From Rhizobium sp. BK399 (GTDB lineage: Bacteria > Pseudomonadota > Alphaproteobacteria > Rhizobiales > Rhizobiaceae): 64,000 bases of DNA. Positions within the stretch are counted from its first letter, which is position 1. Every line of letters begins with the position of its first letter. The stretch spans positions 1 through 64,000 of the forward strand of contig NZ_JACIAH010000001.1 in the NCBI RefSeq assembly GCF_014194695.1, written 5' to 3'. This document shows positions 1-8,842 of this stretch, piece by piece. Below the pieces are notes generated by a model, which saw only the letters and a program-made list of their open reading frames with translations, did not search any database and was not told the DNA's origin. Made by a program: the position numbers and the translations under genes.

Positions 1-222
1 GCGGCCGAGCGCAAGGCCTGGGCCAACATCCCGCCGAAGGCAACTCGCAAGGGCTCCTTCTCGTTCTCGCGCTGGGTTTACAGGCAACGGAACCTGGTCG
101 AGCGTTTCTTCAACAAGATCAAACAGTTTCGAGGTATCGCTACTCGCTACGACAAGCGCCCGGAAAACTATCTCGCAGCGGTCAAACTCGTCGCGGCAAG
201 GATCTGGTGTCAGAGTTTATGA
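1..222 (+). pseudogene. IS5-family transposase, C-terminal part (cut by window edge)
   Basis: Frame 1 is open from the first base to a TGA, giving 73 residues. It carries the C-terminal signature of IS5-family (IS427-like) DDE transposases: an Arg-Asn-x-Val-Glu-Arg-Phe-Phe block holding the catalytic Glu, then a Lys-x-Phe-Arg-x-Ile-Ala-Thr-Arg-Tyr-Asp-Lys block. The 5' part lies outside the window, so it cannot be said whether the element is whole. I see no clear terminal inverted repeat in the bases after the stop. Its position next to many broken genes fits a rearranged accessory region. Confidence 0.8.
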
Positions 223-289
223 GTCGACGGCCTACAAGCGGACGGATTTCACGGAAGCGGTTCTGGCCTCGAAATGGACGACGTAAGGA

Positions 290-309
290 TCGATACCATC
301 GTACGTGTT
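290..309 (+). promoter_or_regulatory. Shared island box, copy A (upstream of malic enzyme)
   Basis: Matches the consensus CCGAYACCATCGTACAATAG at 14 of 20 positions; the left 14 or so bases fit and the right end does not. It points towards the malic enzyme gene, whose start is about 190 bases downstream. It is the weakest copy. See the finding on the eight-copy box. Confidence 0.4.
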
Positions 310-417
310 GCCGGGGACAGTCCCCAAGCCTAGTCTTCCGTCAGAGTTAAGGAAGCCTCGAGCGAGTGGTCGTGCACGTAGGGCAAGACCGAAAGCAAGA
401 CGCCCTGCAGGCAGACT

Positions 418-442
418 GTGTCTCGAGCCCGTATCGAGACAC
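418..442. promoter_or_regulatory. Perfect 9-base inverted repeat in front of the malic enzyme operon
   Basis: GTGTCTCGA and TCGAGACAC are exact reverse complements separated by 7 bases. A TACAAT hexamer at 463-468 could be the -10 element, and no good -35 hexamer lies 17 bases upstream; instead the repeat covers that place. This layout suits an activator site at an otherwise weak promoter. The spacing (17 bases between TGT and ACA) does not fit a NifA upstream site. The binding protein is unknown. Confidence 0.5.
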
Positions 443-499
443 CCGTCCGGCCTCGGTTGGCCTACAATCCGAACAATCAAACAACCAAGGAGCTTGACC

Positions 500-2131
500 A
501 TGGCTGTAGAAGCTATGTCCAACGGCTATGCCCTTTTGCGTGACCCCCACACGAACAAAGGGACTGCCTTCGACAGCAATGAGCGCCACAGGTATGGCAT
601 TGAGGGGCTTCTTCCGCCGACGCCTACATCGATCGAAAGCCAGGTTGCGCGAATTAATGCGCAGCTCGACGCATTAAAAGACGACCTCCAGAAGTACCTG
701 TTGCTTTCGGACCTCCAGGCGAGAAACGAGACCCTATACTACGCAGTCCTGATGTCCGACCCGGCAGGGTTTATGCCGCTGGTCTACACTCCCACGGTCG
801 GCGAGGCCTGTCAGAAGTTCGACCACATCTTTCATTCAGCCCGCGGGCTCTACATTCCAATATCCGCCAAGGGACATATCAGAGAACTCATCTCGAACTG
901 GCCACAGAGAGACGTCCGTTTCATCGTGGTCACTGACGGAGAACGAATTCTTGGCCTGGGCGATCTCGGCGTTGGCGGGATGGGAATCCCAATAGGAAAG
1001 CTTTCTCTTTATACGGCATGCGCGGGCGTCCCGCCGGAGGTGTGCCTTCCGATCACTCTCGATGTCGGGACCAATAATCCCGCTCTACTCGACGACCCGC
1101 TCTATCTCGGGCTTCGGCATGACCGCATTCGCGGCGATGACTATCACGCGTTCATTGACGAGTTCGTCGCGGCGGTCACGGACCTCTTTCCGAAATGCTG
1201 CATCCAGTGGGAAGACTTTGCCAACTTCAACGCTATCCCGATCCTGTCGAGGTACAAGACGAAGATCTGCACCTATAACGACGACATCCAGGGCACCGCC
1301 TCGATCGCTCTCGCAGGCATCTATGCCGCGCTGAAGATCACGGGGGGAACGCTCACGGATCAGCGGTTCCTATTCCTTGGAGCCGGATCTGCTGCAACCG
1401 GCATCGCGGATTTGATCGCTCAGGGCATGGCGATGCAGGGTCTTCCCTTTGCGGAAGCTCGTAGTCGTAGTTCGCTGTTCGACGTCGATGGTCTCCTCGT
1501 GGCGTCCCGCGCAGTGAAGGACTTCCAGAAGCCGTTCGTCGTCGATCACGAACCCGTCGCGGACTTCGTCGATGCGATCAAGCTACTGAAACCCACCGCG
1601 ATCATCGGGGTCAGCACCGCCCCGAAGCTTTTCACCAAAACCGTCATCGAGACGATGACGGCGATAAACGATCGCCCGATCATCTTCCCCTATTCCAATC
1701 CCACCTCGCGGTCCGAATGCACCGCCGAGGAGGCGTACACGTGGTCGCAAGGAAAAGCGGTGTTCGCGAGCGGGAGCCCTTTCCCGCCCTTGACCGTAAA
1801 CGGGCACCGTTTAGTTCCTGGCCAGGGAAACAACGTGTACATTTTTCCGGCCATGGGGATGGCCGTTTACGCGACCGAAGCCAAACTTGTGACCGACGAG
1901 ATGTTTATCGTTGCAGCCAAGGCCGTCGCAGAACAGGTGGACGAGGATAGCCTGAACGCCGGTTTGATCTATCCGCCACAGAGCAAGATCCTCGAGGCTT
2001 CGTTGCACGTCGCCCGCAAAATTGCCGAGCATATCTTCGACAAAGGTCTGGCGAATGTCGAACGCCCAGCCGACGTCGCCCAACTCATCAGCAGCAAGAC
2101 GTACAGGCCTGTCTACCGGCATTTGAATTGA
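500..2131 (+). CDS. maeA: NAD-type malic enzyme (short, MaeA/SfcA class)
   Basis: Oxidatively decarboxylates malate to pyruvate in the cytoplasm with reduction of NAD(P). The 543-residue product has the full short malic enzyme layout: Tyr-Thr-Pro-Thr-Val-Gly near residue 95, a Gly-rich stretch near 155-165, the metal-binding Trp-Glu-Asp-Phe block near 236, and the nucleotide-binding Gly-Ala-Gly-Ser-Ala-Ala-Thr-Gly near 293. It lacks the phosphotransacetylase-like C-terminal domain of the long rhizobial Dme/Tme enzymes, so it is the E. coli MaeA type. The ATG at 500 is chosen because AAGGAG lies just before it; the frame stays open upstream to 305 but that part is Arg-rich and unlike the family. 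First gene of a tight run with ndh, poxB, a cydB tail and an AEC transporter. Confidence 0.93.
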   Translation: MAVEAMSNGYALLRDPHTNKGTAFDSNERHRYGIEGLLPPTPTSIESQVARINAQLDALKDDLQKYLLLSDLQARNETLYYAVLMSDPAGFMPLVYTPTVGEACQKFDHIFHSARGLYIPISAKGHIRELISNWPQRDVRFIVVTDGERILGLGDLGVGGMGIPIGKLSLYTACAGVPPEVCLPITLDVGTNNPALLDDPLYLGLRHDRIRGDDYHAFIDEFVAAVTDLFPKCCIQWEDFANFNAIPILSRYKTKICTYNDDIQGTASIALAGIYAALKITGGTLTDQRFLFLGAGSAATGIADLIAQGMAMQGLPFAEARSRSSLFDVDGLLVASRAVKDFQKPFVVDHEPVADFVDAIKLLKPTAIIGVSTAPKLFTKTVIETMTAINDRPIIFPYSNPTSRSECTAEEAYTWSQGKAVFASGSPFPPLTVNGHRLVPGQGNNVYIFPAMGMAVYATEAKLVTDEMFIVAAKAVAEQVDEDSLNAGLIYPPQSKILEASLHVARKIAEHIFDKGLANVERPADVAQLISSKTYRPVYRHLN

Positions 2132-2142
2132 GAGGGCTGGTC

Positions 2143-3318
2143 GTGGCAAACCGTCCTCCCGCTGCACCCCGGCCCCGCGTCGTCGTCGTCGGCGCGGGCT
2201 TTGGAGGCCTTGCTGTCGCACGGGGTCTCAGGTCTGCGCCGGTTGATATCACGTTGCTGGATAGGAGAAACTTACATCTCTTCCAGCCATTGCCCTACCA
2301 GGTCGCCACGGCATCGCTGTCGCCGGGCCAGATATCCTGGCCGGTGAGAAGCATCTTTTCGGCTCAAAGGAACACACGCGTCCTGATGATGGAGGTCAGC
2401 GGCGTTGATACTCGCTCGCGTACCGTTACGGATGGCAGCTCCATCGTCCCATACGACTATCTTGTACTCGCCACGGGCGCCAGGCATGCGTACTTTGGCA
2501 ACGAAGGATGGGAACCCTTCGCCCCCGGATTGAAGACAATTGAAGACGCAAGGGCTTTGCGCGAAAATTTGTTACGCGCCTATGAAATTGCGGACAAGAC
2601 GCCCGATGCAGAGGAGAGGCGTCGACGCTTGACGACAGTGATCGTCGGTGGCGGTGCAACTGGCGTCGAAATGGCGGGTGCCGCCGCGGAGCTGACACAC
2701 AGGACCTTGAAGGGCGAGTTCCGGACCATCGACACGCAATCGATGCGGATTGTGGTGGTCGAGGCCGGGCCAAGACTTCTTCGCGCGTTTCCGGTGGAAC
2801 TTTCTGAAAAATGCTTGTCGTGGCTCGCTGTGTCGCCAACCCTTAACCTAGGTGATCACCCCGAGATATTCGTGATCGGTGATACGTGCGTCGCGACTTC
2901 GGATGGGAAGCAGGTTCCGGGGATCGCTCCCGCTGCCAAGCAAATGGGCAGTTATGTCGCAAAGGTGATCGAGGCACATGCGGCGCAGGAGCCCTTGCCC
3001 CCACCCTTTAAGTATCGTCATCAAGGAGACCTGGCTGTTATCGGACGCGGGGCCGCGGTGGTACGCGTCGGAAAGATCTCGCTATCCGGTTTCACGGGCT
3101 GGGTCTTCTGGTCACTCGTGCACGTGATGTTTCTCATCGGATTTCGCAGCAGGACCTCAGTCGCGCTCGACTGGATCTGGGCGTTCGTGACGCGTCAGCG
3201 GAGCGCCAGACTCATATCAGACGGCGACCCTTCATCTTTTGCCACTCCGGTACCCTCGGATGTCCAACGCTCGCGCAAGCGGGATAGCGCCACTCAAGGA
3301 GGCGGTCATGCCGCATAA
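2143..3318 (+). CDS. ndh: Type II NADH dehydrogenase-like flavoprotein with an internal deletion
   Basis: Resembles NDH-2, which passes electrons from NADH to quinone at the membrane. An FAD-binding GxGxxG lies near residue 16, a second dinucleotide fold Gly-Gly-Gly-Ala-Thr-Gly near 167, and the FAD-contacting Ile-Gly-Asp-Thr near 244; a hydrophobic C-terminal segment near 316-335 would anchor it. The product is 391 residues against roughly 420-450. The missing stretch is in one place: after a Pro-Val-Glu-Leu-Ser-Glu-Lys-Cys-Leu segment (near residue 222, base about 2810) it jumps almost directly to the segment just before Ile-Gly-Asp, losing about 70-80 residues that normally carry the rest of the NADH domain and the Trp-Ala-Ala-Gly block. 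The frame is kept, so a protein may be made, but I doubt it is active. GTG 2143 is preferred (GAGAGGG upstream); a TTG at 2128 is possible. Confidence 0.75.
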   Translation: MANRPPAAPRPRVVVVGAGFGGLAVARGLRSAPVDITLLDRRNLHLFQPLPYQVATASLSPGQISWPVRSIFSAQRNTRVLMMEVSGVDTRSRTVTDGSSIVPYDYLVLATGARHAYFGNEGWEPFAPGLKTIEDARALRENLLRAYEIADKTPDAEERRRRLTTVIVGGGATGVEMAGAAAELTHRTLKGEFRTIDTQSMRIVVVEAGPRLLRAFPVELSEKCLSWLAVSPTLNLGDHPEIFVIGDTCVATSDGKQVPGIAPAAKQMGSYVAKVIEAHAAQEPLPPPFKYRHQGDLAVIGRGAAVVRVGKISLSGFTGWVFWSLVHVMFLIGFRSRTSVALDWIWAFVTRQRSARLISDGDPSSFATPVPSDVQRSRKRDSATQGGGHAA

Positions 3319-5038
3319 AGCAGCAGATATCATCACCGAAGTCCTGCACGCCGCCGGCGTGCGCCGCATCTACGGCGTCGTCGGAGACAGCCTCAACGGT
3401 TTGACAGAATCTATGCGAAGTCGAGGCGACATCGAATGGGTGCATGTCAGGCACGAAGAAACCGCGGCGTTCGCCGCGGGCGCCGAGGCGCACCTTACCG
3501 GTGAGCTCGCGGTCTGCGCGGGAAGCTGCGGACCAGGAAATCTCCACCTGATAAACGGTCTCTTCGACGCACATCGCTCTCGAGTACCCGTCCTGGCCAT
3601 CGCCGCACAGATCCCCTCCACGGAGATCGGCCGCGGCTATTTCCAGGAGACGCATCCAGACAACCTCTTCAAGGAATGCAGTCACTATTGCGAACTGGTT
3701 TCAAACCCGCAGCAGCTCCCGGGGGTTCTGGAGACCGCTGTCAGGGCGGCGATCGGCAAGAAGGGCGTGGCGGTGGTGGTCATACCGGGCGACATTGCGC
3801 TGGCGAACTACGACGCCCCGATCTCGCAGCCCGAGGGGCTCAAGATTCATGTACCCACGGTACTCCCACGAGATCCTGAACTAGATCGCCTCGCAGCCCT
3901 CCTGAACAAGAGTGAGCGGACGACAATCCTTTGTGGTCGAGGATGCCGGGGCGCCCACGGCGAAGTTATCGCTCTCGCCGAACGCCTGAAGGCGCCCATA
4001 GTGCATGCCCTTGGTGGGAAGGAATACATCGAACACAACAACCCTTACAACGTTGGCATGACAGGGTTCATCGGGTTCTCTTCGGGCTACACGGCGATGC
4101 TCGCATGCGACACGTTGCTGATGCTCGGCACGGACTTTCCCTATCGGCAGTTTTATCCCACCGACTCCAAGATCGCTCAGATCGACATCAGACCGGAAAG
4201 CCTTGGGCGCCGCGCGCCTCTCGACATTGGCCTCGTTGGCGACGTCAAGGCCAGCGTCGGAGCGTTGCTGCCTAGGATTGACGAAAAGTCGGACACCTCG
4301 CATCTGTCCGACAGTCTGAAAAATTATGCAAAAGCTCGCGAAGGCCTCGATGACCTCGCATCCGGCAAGCCGGGCCGCAAGCCGATCCATCCTCAGTACC
4401 TCGCCAAGCTCGTAAGCGATCTCGCTGCCGACGACGCGGTCTTCACGTTCGACGTCGGGACCCCCACCGTATGGGCCGCAAGGTACCTTGCCATGAATGG
4501 CCGACGACGGATGATCGGTTCGCTCGTGCACGGTTCGATGGCAAATGCGCTTCCGCAGGCGATCGGTGCTCAAGCCGCCTACCCCGACCGACAGGTAATA
4601 AGCCTTTCCGGGGATGGAGGTTTCGCAATGATGATGGGCGACGTCCTGACGCTCGTGCAACAGAAGCTTCCGGTAAAGATCGTTGTCTTCAACAATTCGG
4701 TTCTGGGATTCGTTGCTCTCGAAATGAAGGCCGCGGGCTTTCTTGAAACCGGCGTCGATCTCTCAAACCCGAATTTTGCTGCGGTAGCCGCGGCGGCAGG
4801 GATCCACGGTGTTCGCGTCGAGGATCCAGGCGAGTTGGAAAGCGCGCTGCGCGAGGTACTCGCGCATGACGGCCCCGCCCTGCTCGACGTGGTCACGAAT
4901 ACCGAGGAGCTTTCAATGCCCCCGAAGATCGAGGCCGCGCAGGTGAAAGGCTTCGGCGTATGGGCTTTGAAGGCGGTAATGAATGGCCGAGGCGATCAAC
5001 TCGTCGATCTCACCGTATCGAACTTCCTGCGGCGCTGA
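3308..5038 (+). CDS. poxB: Pyruvate dehydrogenase (quinone) / pyruvate oxidase
   Basis: Thiamine-diphosphate and FAD enzyme converting pyruvate to acetate and CO2 with electrons going to membrane quinone. The 576-residue product is close to E. coli PoxB (572). It has the ThDP-activating Glu in Arg-His-Glu-Glu-Thr-Ala near residue 50, the Mg-ThDP motif Gly-Asp-Gly near 434 with Asn-Asn near 461, and a PoxB-like C-terminal segment (Lys-Gly-Phe-x-x-x-x-Leu-Lys-Ala-Val-x-x-Gly-Arg-Gly-Asp) that in E. coli makes the membrane-binding tail. ATG 3308 follows AAGGAGGCGG and overlaps the end of the NDH-2 gene by 11 bases, so translation is probably coupled. With malic enzyme upstream it could form a malate-pyruvate-acetate route feeding quinone. 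Confidence 0.92.
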   Translation: MPHKAADIITEVLHAAGVRRIYGVVGDSLNGLTESMRSRGDIEWVHVRHEETAAFAAGAEAHLTGELAVCAGSCGPGNLHLINGLFDAHRSRVPVLAIAAQIPSTEIGRGYFQETHPDNLFKECSHYCELVSNPQQLPGVLETAVRAAIGKKGVAVVVIPGDIALANYDAPISQPEGLKIHVPTVLPRDPELDRLAALLNKSERTTILCGRGCRGAHGEVIALAERLKAPIVHALGGKEYIEHNNPYNVGMTGFIGFSSGYTAMLACDTLLMLGTDFPYRQFYPTDSKIAQIDIRPESLGRRAPLDIGLVGDVKASVGALLPRIDEKSDTSHLSDSLKNYAKAREGLDDLASGKPGRKPIHPQYLAKLVSDLAADDAVFTFDVGTPTVWAARYLAMNGRRRMIGSLVHGSMANALPQAIGAQAAYPDRQVISLSGDGGFAMMMGDVLTLVQQKLPVKIVVFNNSVLGFVALEMKAAGFLETGVDLSNPNFAAVAAAAGIHGVRVEDPGELESALREVLAHDGPALLDVVTNTEELSMPPKIEAAQVKGFGVWALKAVMNGRGDQLVDLTVSNFLRR

Positions 5039-5039
5039 G

Positions 5040-5246
5040 GAGGCGGATGGGACGCTCGCCGTGTCGTTCTACCCTTATGTCATCCCTCCTGCGGTGACTC
5101 TGGAAGAGGCGGTCGCGCCCCAATCGACATTAGCCTCCATGTTCTGGGGAGCGGGCATCTTCGTTCTGCAGATCACGATCGTCTACACCCTGCTCGTCTA
5201 CTTCGTTTTCAAAGGCAAGGTGAGCCCAGAACAGGAGCATTACTGA
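5040..5246 (+). pseudogene. Cytochrome bd oxidase subunit II (CydB/CioB) C-terminal remnant
   Basis: Starting two bases after the poxB stop, one frame reads about 68 residues that match the last transmembrane region of cytochrome bd subunit II: Ser-Phe-Tyr-Pro-Tyr-Val-Ile-Pro-Pro, then a hydrophobic helix ending in Tyr-Phe-Val-Phe-Lys-Gly-Lys-Val. The rest of cydB and all of cydA are absent. The frame can be entered from an ATG at 4983 inside poxB, but that stretch is only a shadow of poxB. The stop overlaps the start of the next gene (TGATG). It looks like the scar of a deletion that removed a bd oxidase once lying between poxB and the transporter. Confidence 0.7.
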
Positions 5247-6193
5247 TGCAGAGCATTCTTGCGACCACGACTCATTCACTCGCGCCCATCGCCTTCTGCA
5301 TAACCTTGGGATGGATGGCTGGGAAGCTCGGGATGATGCCGATCGAGTACGGACGCGCGCTAGCGAGATTCGTCGTGCTGTTCGCACTTCCGATCGCACT
5401 TTTTCTCGCGGCGGCGAAGGCCAATCCGGCAGACATCTTCAACGCCAGGATCCTACTCTCTCTCCTGATCGGGTTTGGCCTGACGTTCCTCATTGGCTGG
5501 GCTGCCGGACACTTGCTTTTCAAGCATGGAGAGGCGGACAGCGCTCTGCAGGCCTTGGCCTGCTCCTTCCCGAACATCGCCTACTGCGGCCCACCGGTTC
5601 TGGTCGCATCCGTCGGGTCGTCGGCGCTTCTGATGGTCGTCTCCGGAAATCTGATCGTGACTCTGATCGTCGTCCCGATCACGCTTGTCGTCCTTGCACG
5701 GAGCGCTACCGATGAAGAGCATCGGATCGGGATCGGCAGGGCGCTGTGGAATGCGGCAAAGCAGCCCCTGGTCTTTCTGCCTATTGCAGGCGCCGGTTTC
5801 GCGGCGTCCGGATTCAAGTTGCCTGAACTTGCCGTGACCGCAGCAAGCGAGATCGGCGTAGCGGCTGGGGGCGCAGCGCTTTTCGCCCTTGGTCTGACTT
5901 TGTCGGGGATCAGCTTGCAGCTCAACAAGGAGGTGACGTTCAATGTGTTCGTGAAGAACATCTTGCAACCCATTGTGATCTTTGGCACCGCCTATCTCGT
6001 GGGGTTGCGAGGGGCGCTTTTGGCCCAGACTTTTCTACTGGGCGTACTGCCCACAGCAACAGAGGTTTCCGCCATAGCGGTCTCAAGGAATATTTATCGG
6101 GATCGGGCCGCGGGCAGTACCTTGGCCAGTGTGCTGGCAAGCATATTCACCATCGCGGCGGGCGTCTCGGTCGCCGTGCTGCTTGACGAGTAG
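5246..6193 (+). CDS. AEC-family (auxin efflux carrier-like) permease
   Basis: Integral membrane protein of 315 residues with about ten hydrophobic segments in the two-bundle order of the AEC family, including Ser-Phe-Pro-Asn-Ile-Ala-Tyr-Cys-Gly-Pro-Pro near residue 108, equivalent to the conserved Asn-x-x-x-x-Gly-Pro crossover. Bacterial members include MdcF (malonate) and MleP (malate) carriers. Its place behind malic enzyme and PoxB makes an organic acid such as malate or malonate a reasonable substrate, but the sequence does not fix it. The ATG overlaps the stop of the cydB remnant, so it is likely the last gene of the operon. Confidence 0.85.
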   Translation: MQSILATTTHSLAPIAFCITLGWMAGKLGMMPIEYGRALARFVVLFALPIALFLAAAKANPADIFNARILLSLLIGFGLTFLIGWAAGHLLFKHGEADSALQALACSFPNIAYCGPPVLVASVGSSALLMVVSGNLIVTLIVVPITLVVLARSATDEEHRIGIGRALWNAAKQPLVFLPIAGAGFAASGFKLPELAVTAASEIGVAAGGAALFALGLTLSGISLQLNKEVTFNVFVKNILQPIVIFGTAYLVGLRGALLAQTFLLGVLPTATEVSAIAVSRNIYRDRAAGSTLASVLASIFTIAAGVSVAVLLDE

Positions 6194-6526
6194 CTCCACG
6201 AGCATCCAAGCGGGCAGTTTCCAAGCTTGGGTGGGTCTCGAGTGGACATCGCGCGTGGAGGTTATGCCGAATTTCTGTCGGGGCGAATTTGTACCGAAGA
6301 CGCGACCGCACCGCAGATGTGAGGGGCTGTATCTCAAATCGATGCTGGCTTCGCCCTCCCCCAATTTGCCCCATCACACACTGTCGGCCTCACGTTGCAG
6401 ATGCGACGTCGGCCCCGTATCGAATGAGACACCGGACCCCTCGGCGAGTGTGGCGCTCGGCGAGCAGCTTGACATCAGGAGATGCGCCGGCAGAAGTAAC
6501 TTCCTCGTCGTGCCTTCCTTCGGATC
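6194..6526. other. Gap without a recognisable gene
   Basis: About 330 bases between the AEC permease and a small minus-strand gene. Reading all frames I see only low-complexity Arg/Ser-rich translations and no family resemblance. A stretch near 6412-6433 reads similar to one arm and loop of the inverted repeat at 418-442 but is not a full repeat. No convincing terminator hairpin with a T-run was seen after the permease. Confidence 0.5.
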
Positions 6527-6748
6527 TCAGCTCAGTGATTGCATGTCCATCAACATACGCAAACGCGCACAGTCACTCTCTCCGCCCTGAAAAAGGCGGA
6601 TAAGTCTGCGAGCCGCGTGAAGTGTTCGTTGATCGTCCAGCGCGAAGCCGTGGGTCTCGCAGAAGTCTCGCAGGACGACGCGCAACATAGCGACTTCCGC
6701 GCCGTCCAAGTGCTTTTTGGCAGCTTGGTTATCGAATGTTCTGAACAT
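6527..6748 (-). CDS. Small conserved-looking rhizobial protein, unknown function
   Basis: A 73-residue soluble protein starting Met-Phe-Arg-Thr-Phe-Asp, with a central Asp-Asp-Gln-Arg-Thr-Leu-His-Ala-Ala-Arg-Arg-Leu-Ile-Arg-Leu-Phe-Gln block. I recall similar 70-100 residue proteins of unknown function in rhizobia, which is the main reason for calling it. The frame stays open upstream to 6967 and would add a hydrophobic N-terminal segment, but that extension does not resemble the small family, so the ATG at 6748 is preferred; the ribosome site there is only fair. Confidence 0.5.
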   Translation of the reverse strand: MFRTFDNQAAKKHLDGAEVAMLRVVLRDFCETHGFALDDQRTLHAARRLIRLFQGGESDCARLRMLMDMQSLS

Positions 6749-7319
6749 ATTGCCCTTGCCTTGAAACAACTCTTTGTCACAAAATCCACGCCGCGCAGTT
6801 TCGGCTCCATCAGCGGACATCTGCTCCGGGCCTGGTACCCAGACCCGAGTCAGGGTAGCTGGATGCCGTACGACGGCCAGTGATGCGGCCATCGCAGTCA
6901 TAGCGGCAGCGATAGCGAAAAGCGGAAGGCCGCAGCCCTGGCGTGGTCTCTCATCCCGATTTATCATCGCCTGCTCCTAGGGGCTGTTCAGGCGAAGTAT
7001 GTGCAACGGGTCGCTGGAGCGCACTTGTGCGAAGGTATCTGGGACACCAAAGTATTGCCGACACCATCGTCCAGTAGCCCTTCTTTTTTAAGGAGTCGGG
7101 GTGTGAATCGAGCGTCGGACGTAGGATGTATTATTCTTGGTGATGACGTGGCGCGCCCGCGACTTGTTTTCAAACCAATACTTTCGGACAATTGAAGCTC
7201 GGCCTGTGTGTTATGCTACACTGGCCTGTACGGTGTGATCCGGCTGCCGGGTCGAAGGCCTTTGGCACAGGCCGCTGAGGCATGGCAGATTTCCAACGGT
7301 CGTCGCACAGGAGGATGTC
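6749..7319. other. Gene-poor gap carrying island box B
   Basis: About 570 bases. The left part may encode an alternative N-terminal extension of the small minus-strand protein. The right part is the upstream region of the FixJ-like regulator: it holds box B at 7058-7077 and a T-run followed by AAGGAG near 7084-7095. No other coding sequence is recognisable. Confidence 0.5.
7058..7077 (+). promoter_or_regulatory. Shared island box, copy B (upstream of FixJ-like regulator)
   Basis: Matches the consensus CCGAYACCATCGTACAATAG at 18 of 20 positions. The bases before it (AGTATTG) also resemble the GGTATC half that precedes copies F and G. It points towards the FixJ-like gene, whose start is about 240 bases downstream. 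Confidence 0.6.
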
Positions 7320-7997
7320 TTGCAGAACATGAACCCTCCAACAGATCGATGCCAATCGGCGCCTAGTGCGCTGTCGGTGCCGCCACGTCCCGTTATCATC
7401 ATCATTGATGACGATGCTTCCGTTCGAGAATCGCTGGAATTGCTCGTACGCTCCGTGGGGTGGACACCCCTGCTGTTTTCATCTGCGCAAGACTACCTAT
7501 CGCATCTTCCACGGCAGCTCCCAAGCTGCCTGGTTCTGGACGTTAATATGCCCGGACTGGACGGCCTCGACCTACAGGCGGCTCTAACCAGCAGGGGAAG
7601 CCGGGTGCCCATAGTGTTTGTTTCAGGCGTGGGCGACATACCGATGACAGTAAGAGCTCTGAAGGCCGGAGCTAGCGATTTCCTGACCAAGCCAATCGAT
7701 CCGGGCGCATTCCTTGCGGTGATACGGACGGCGATCGCACAAAACGAGTCCATCCAACAGGAAGAAAATCACCTTGGCCAAATACGCCAGCGACACGGTT
7801 CCCTGACGCGGCGCGAAGGAGAGGTGATGGCACTTGTGGTTGCCGGGTTGCTGAACAAGCAGGTGGCATACGAGCTTGGCATTAGCGAAATAACGGTGAA
7901 GGCGCACCGAGGCCAGGTCATGCGAAAGATGGATGCCCGTTCGCTTCCCGATCTTGTGACCATGGCGGCTTTGTTGAACGTCAAGAGGCAAAGCTAG
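7320..7997 (+). CDS. FixJ/NodW-type response regulator (receiver plus LuxR-type HTH)
   Basis: A 225-residue transcription regulator. Receiver domain about residues 22-140: acidic Asp-Asp-Asp near 29-31, the probable phosphoacceptor Asp in Val-Leu-Asp-Val-Asn-Met-Pro-Gly near 73, and Lys-Pro-Ile near 123. A LuxR/FixJ helix-turn-helix fills about 160-222, with Leu-Thr-x-Arg-Glu-x-Glu-Val-Met at its start and Val-Lys-Ala-His-Arg in the recognition helix region. The start is probably the TTG at 7320, five bases after AGGAGG; an ATG at 7329 is the alternative. No kinase gene adjoins it, so it is an orphan; the kinase at 25964-27775 is the nearest candidate partner. Box B lies upstream. Confidence 0.9.
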   Translation: MQNMNPPTDRCQSAPSALSVPPRPVIIIIDDDASVRESLELLVRSVGWTPLLFSSAQDYLSHLPRQLPSCLVLDVNMPGLDGLDLQAALTSRGSRVPIVFVSGVGDIPMTVRALKAGASDFLTKPIDPGAFLAVIRTAIAQNESIQQEENHLGQIRQRHGSLTRREGEVMALVVAGLLNKQVAYELGISEITVKAHRGQVMRKMDARSLPDLVTMAALLNVKRQS

Positions 7998-8110
7998 GGG
8001 AACGCGTTCGCGGCGAGCCCACGAGCGTGCCGACAGACGAGAGCGCCGGTTTTAGTGAAACCGCGATTGTCCGATCCTGCGTGCCTCCTCGACCCGCTAC
8101 CGAGGTAGCG

Positions 8111-8130
8111 AACACACCTTCGTACAATAT
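8111..8130 (+). promoter_or_regulatory. Shared island box, copy C
   Basis: Matches the consensus at 15 of 20 positions; the core ACCTTCGTACAATA is strong and the first three bases differ. It points to the receiver gene at 8327 and lies about 97 bases upstream of copy D. Confidence 0.5.
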
Positions 8131-8207
8131 CATCCCTCCCTCTTTCGCGTGATGGTGCCCATCGAGCTCGTGTTCGAGATCGAGCCGTACCGCAATCGAG
8201 AGCACAT

Positions 8208-8227
8208 CCGATACCATTGTCCAATAT
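8208..8227 (+). promoter_or_regulatory. Shared island box, copy D
   Basis: Matches the consensus at 17 of 20 positions, with a perfect CCGATACCAT left half. It ends about 100 bases before the start of the receiver gene at 8327. Confidence 0.6.
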
Positions 8228-8326
8228 ACTCTTGGTTGTCGGAAGCATATGCCTGATTGTGCGCCATGAGACATCCAGAGGTGGTCGCAAAAGAGGGCAA
8301 GCTGGAACCCAATTCCGGAGGTGATG

Positions 8327-8698
8327 ATGGTGGATCTGCGTGCGCTCATATCCGTCGTAGACGACGATGTGTCGGTGCGCGAATCTCTGTCTGGTTTGCT
8401 TGGTTCTCTCGGGTTCGACGTCGAGACATTTTCATCCGCGAATGATTTTCTGCGCTCTCCTCGGATAGCTGAGGTGGAATGCATCGTTCTGGACGTCGCG
8501 ATGCCGGTAATGTCTGGCCCGGAACTTTTTCAATCAATGATCTCCAGCGGACGCGATATTCCGATCGTATTCATCACGGGCGTCGAGGACGAAATTCTTC
8601 GAGACCGGCTGATATCAATGGGAGCGATCGACTGCCTGTATAAGCCGCTGTGCGTTGACGAACTTCGCAAGGCAGTCGCCTCTGCACTCCATCGTTGA
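8327..8698 (+). CDS. Single-domain FixJ-like receiver protein
   Basis: A 123-residue stand-alone receiver. Asp-Asp-Asp occurs near residues 12-14, the phosphoacceptor Asp in Val-Leu-Asp-Val-Ala-Met-Pro near 53, Thr-Gly near 84 and Lys-Pro-Leu near 105. The sequence is most like the receiver halves of FixJ/NodW regulators, but the protein stops before any DNA-binding domain. Such proteins can act as phosphate sinks or as intermediates between kinase and regulator. CCGGAGG lies before a GTG-ATG-ATG series at 8321, 8324 and 8327; the last gives the best spacing. The previous gene is a full FixJ-like regulator. Confidence 0.88.
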   Translation: MVDLRALISVVDDDVSVRESLSGLLGSLGFDVETFSSANDFLRSPRIAEVECIVLDVAMPVMSGPELFQSMISSGRDIPIVFITGVEDEILRDRLISMGAIDCLYKPLCVDELRKAVASALHR

Positions 8699-8842
8699 TA
8701 AAGCCTCGGTCGGCCGACGGTTCGAGATTCTGACGACGGTCCCACATGGGGGGCGCTACTGAGCTCTCGACGCGACACAGGGGTAGCCGCGGCTTCCTTC
8801 GGACGGTCCGAACGACTGAACATAGATCGCTTCGCCGGCTCC

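Larger units (their letters stand above)
7998..8326. other. Intergenic gap with island boxes C and D
   Basis: About 330 bases between the two response regulator genes. No coding sequence is recognisable. It holds two copies of the shared island box, about 97 bases apart, both pointing at the downstream receiver gene. Confidence 0.6.

Noticed and set aside
418..442. Reading the inverted repeat as a NifA upstream activator site
   Set aside because: NifA sites are TGT-N10-ACA; here TGT and ACA are 17 bases apart, and no -24/-12 promoter follows.
8148..8170. Box-like GCACCATCAC on the minus strand
   Set aside because: Only ACCATC fits; the rest of the consensus does not.
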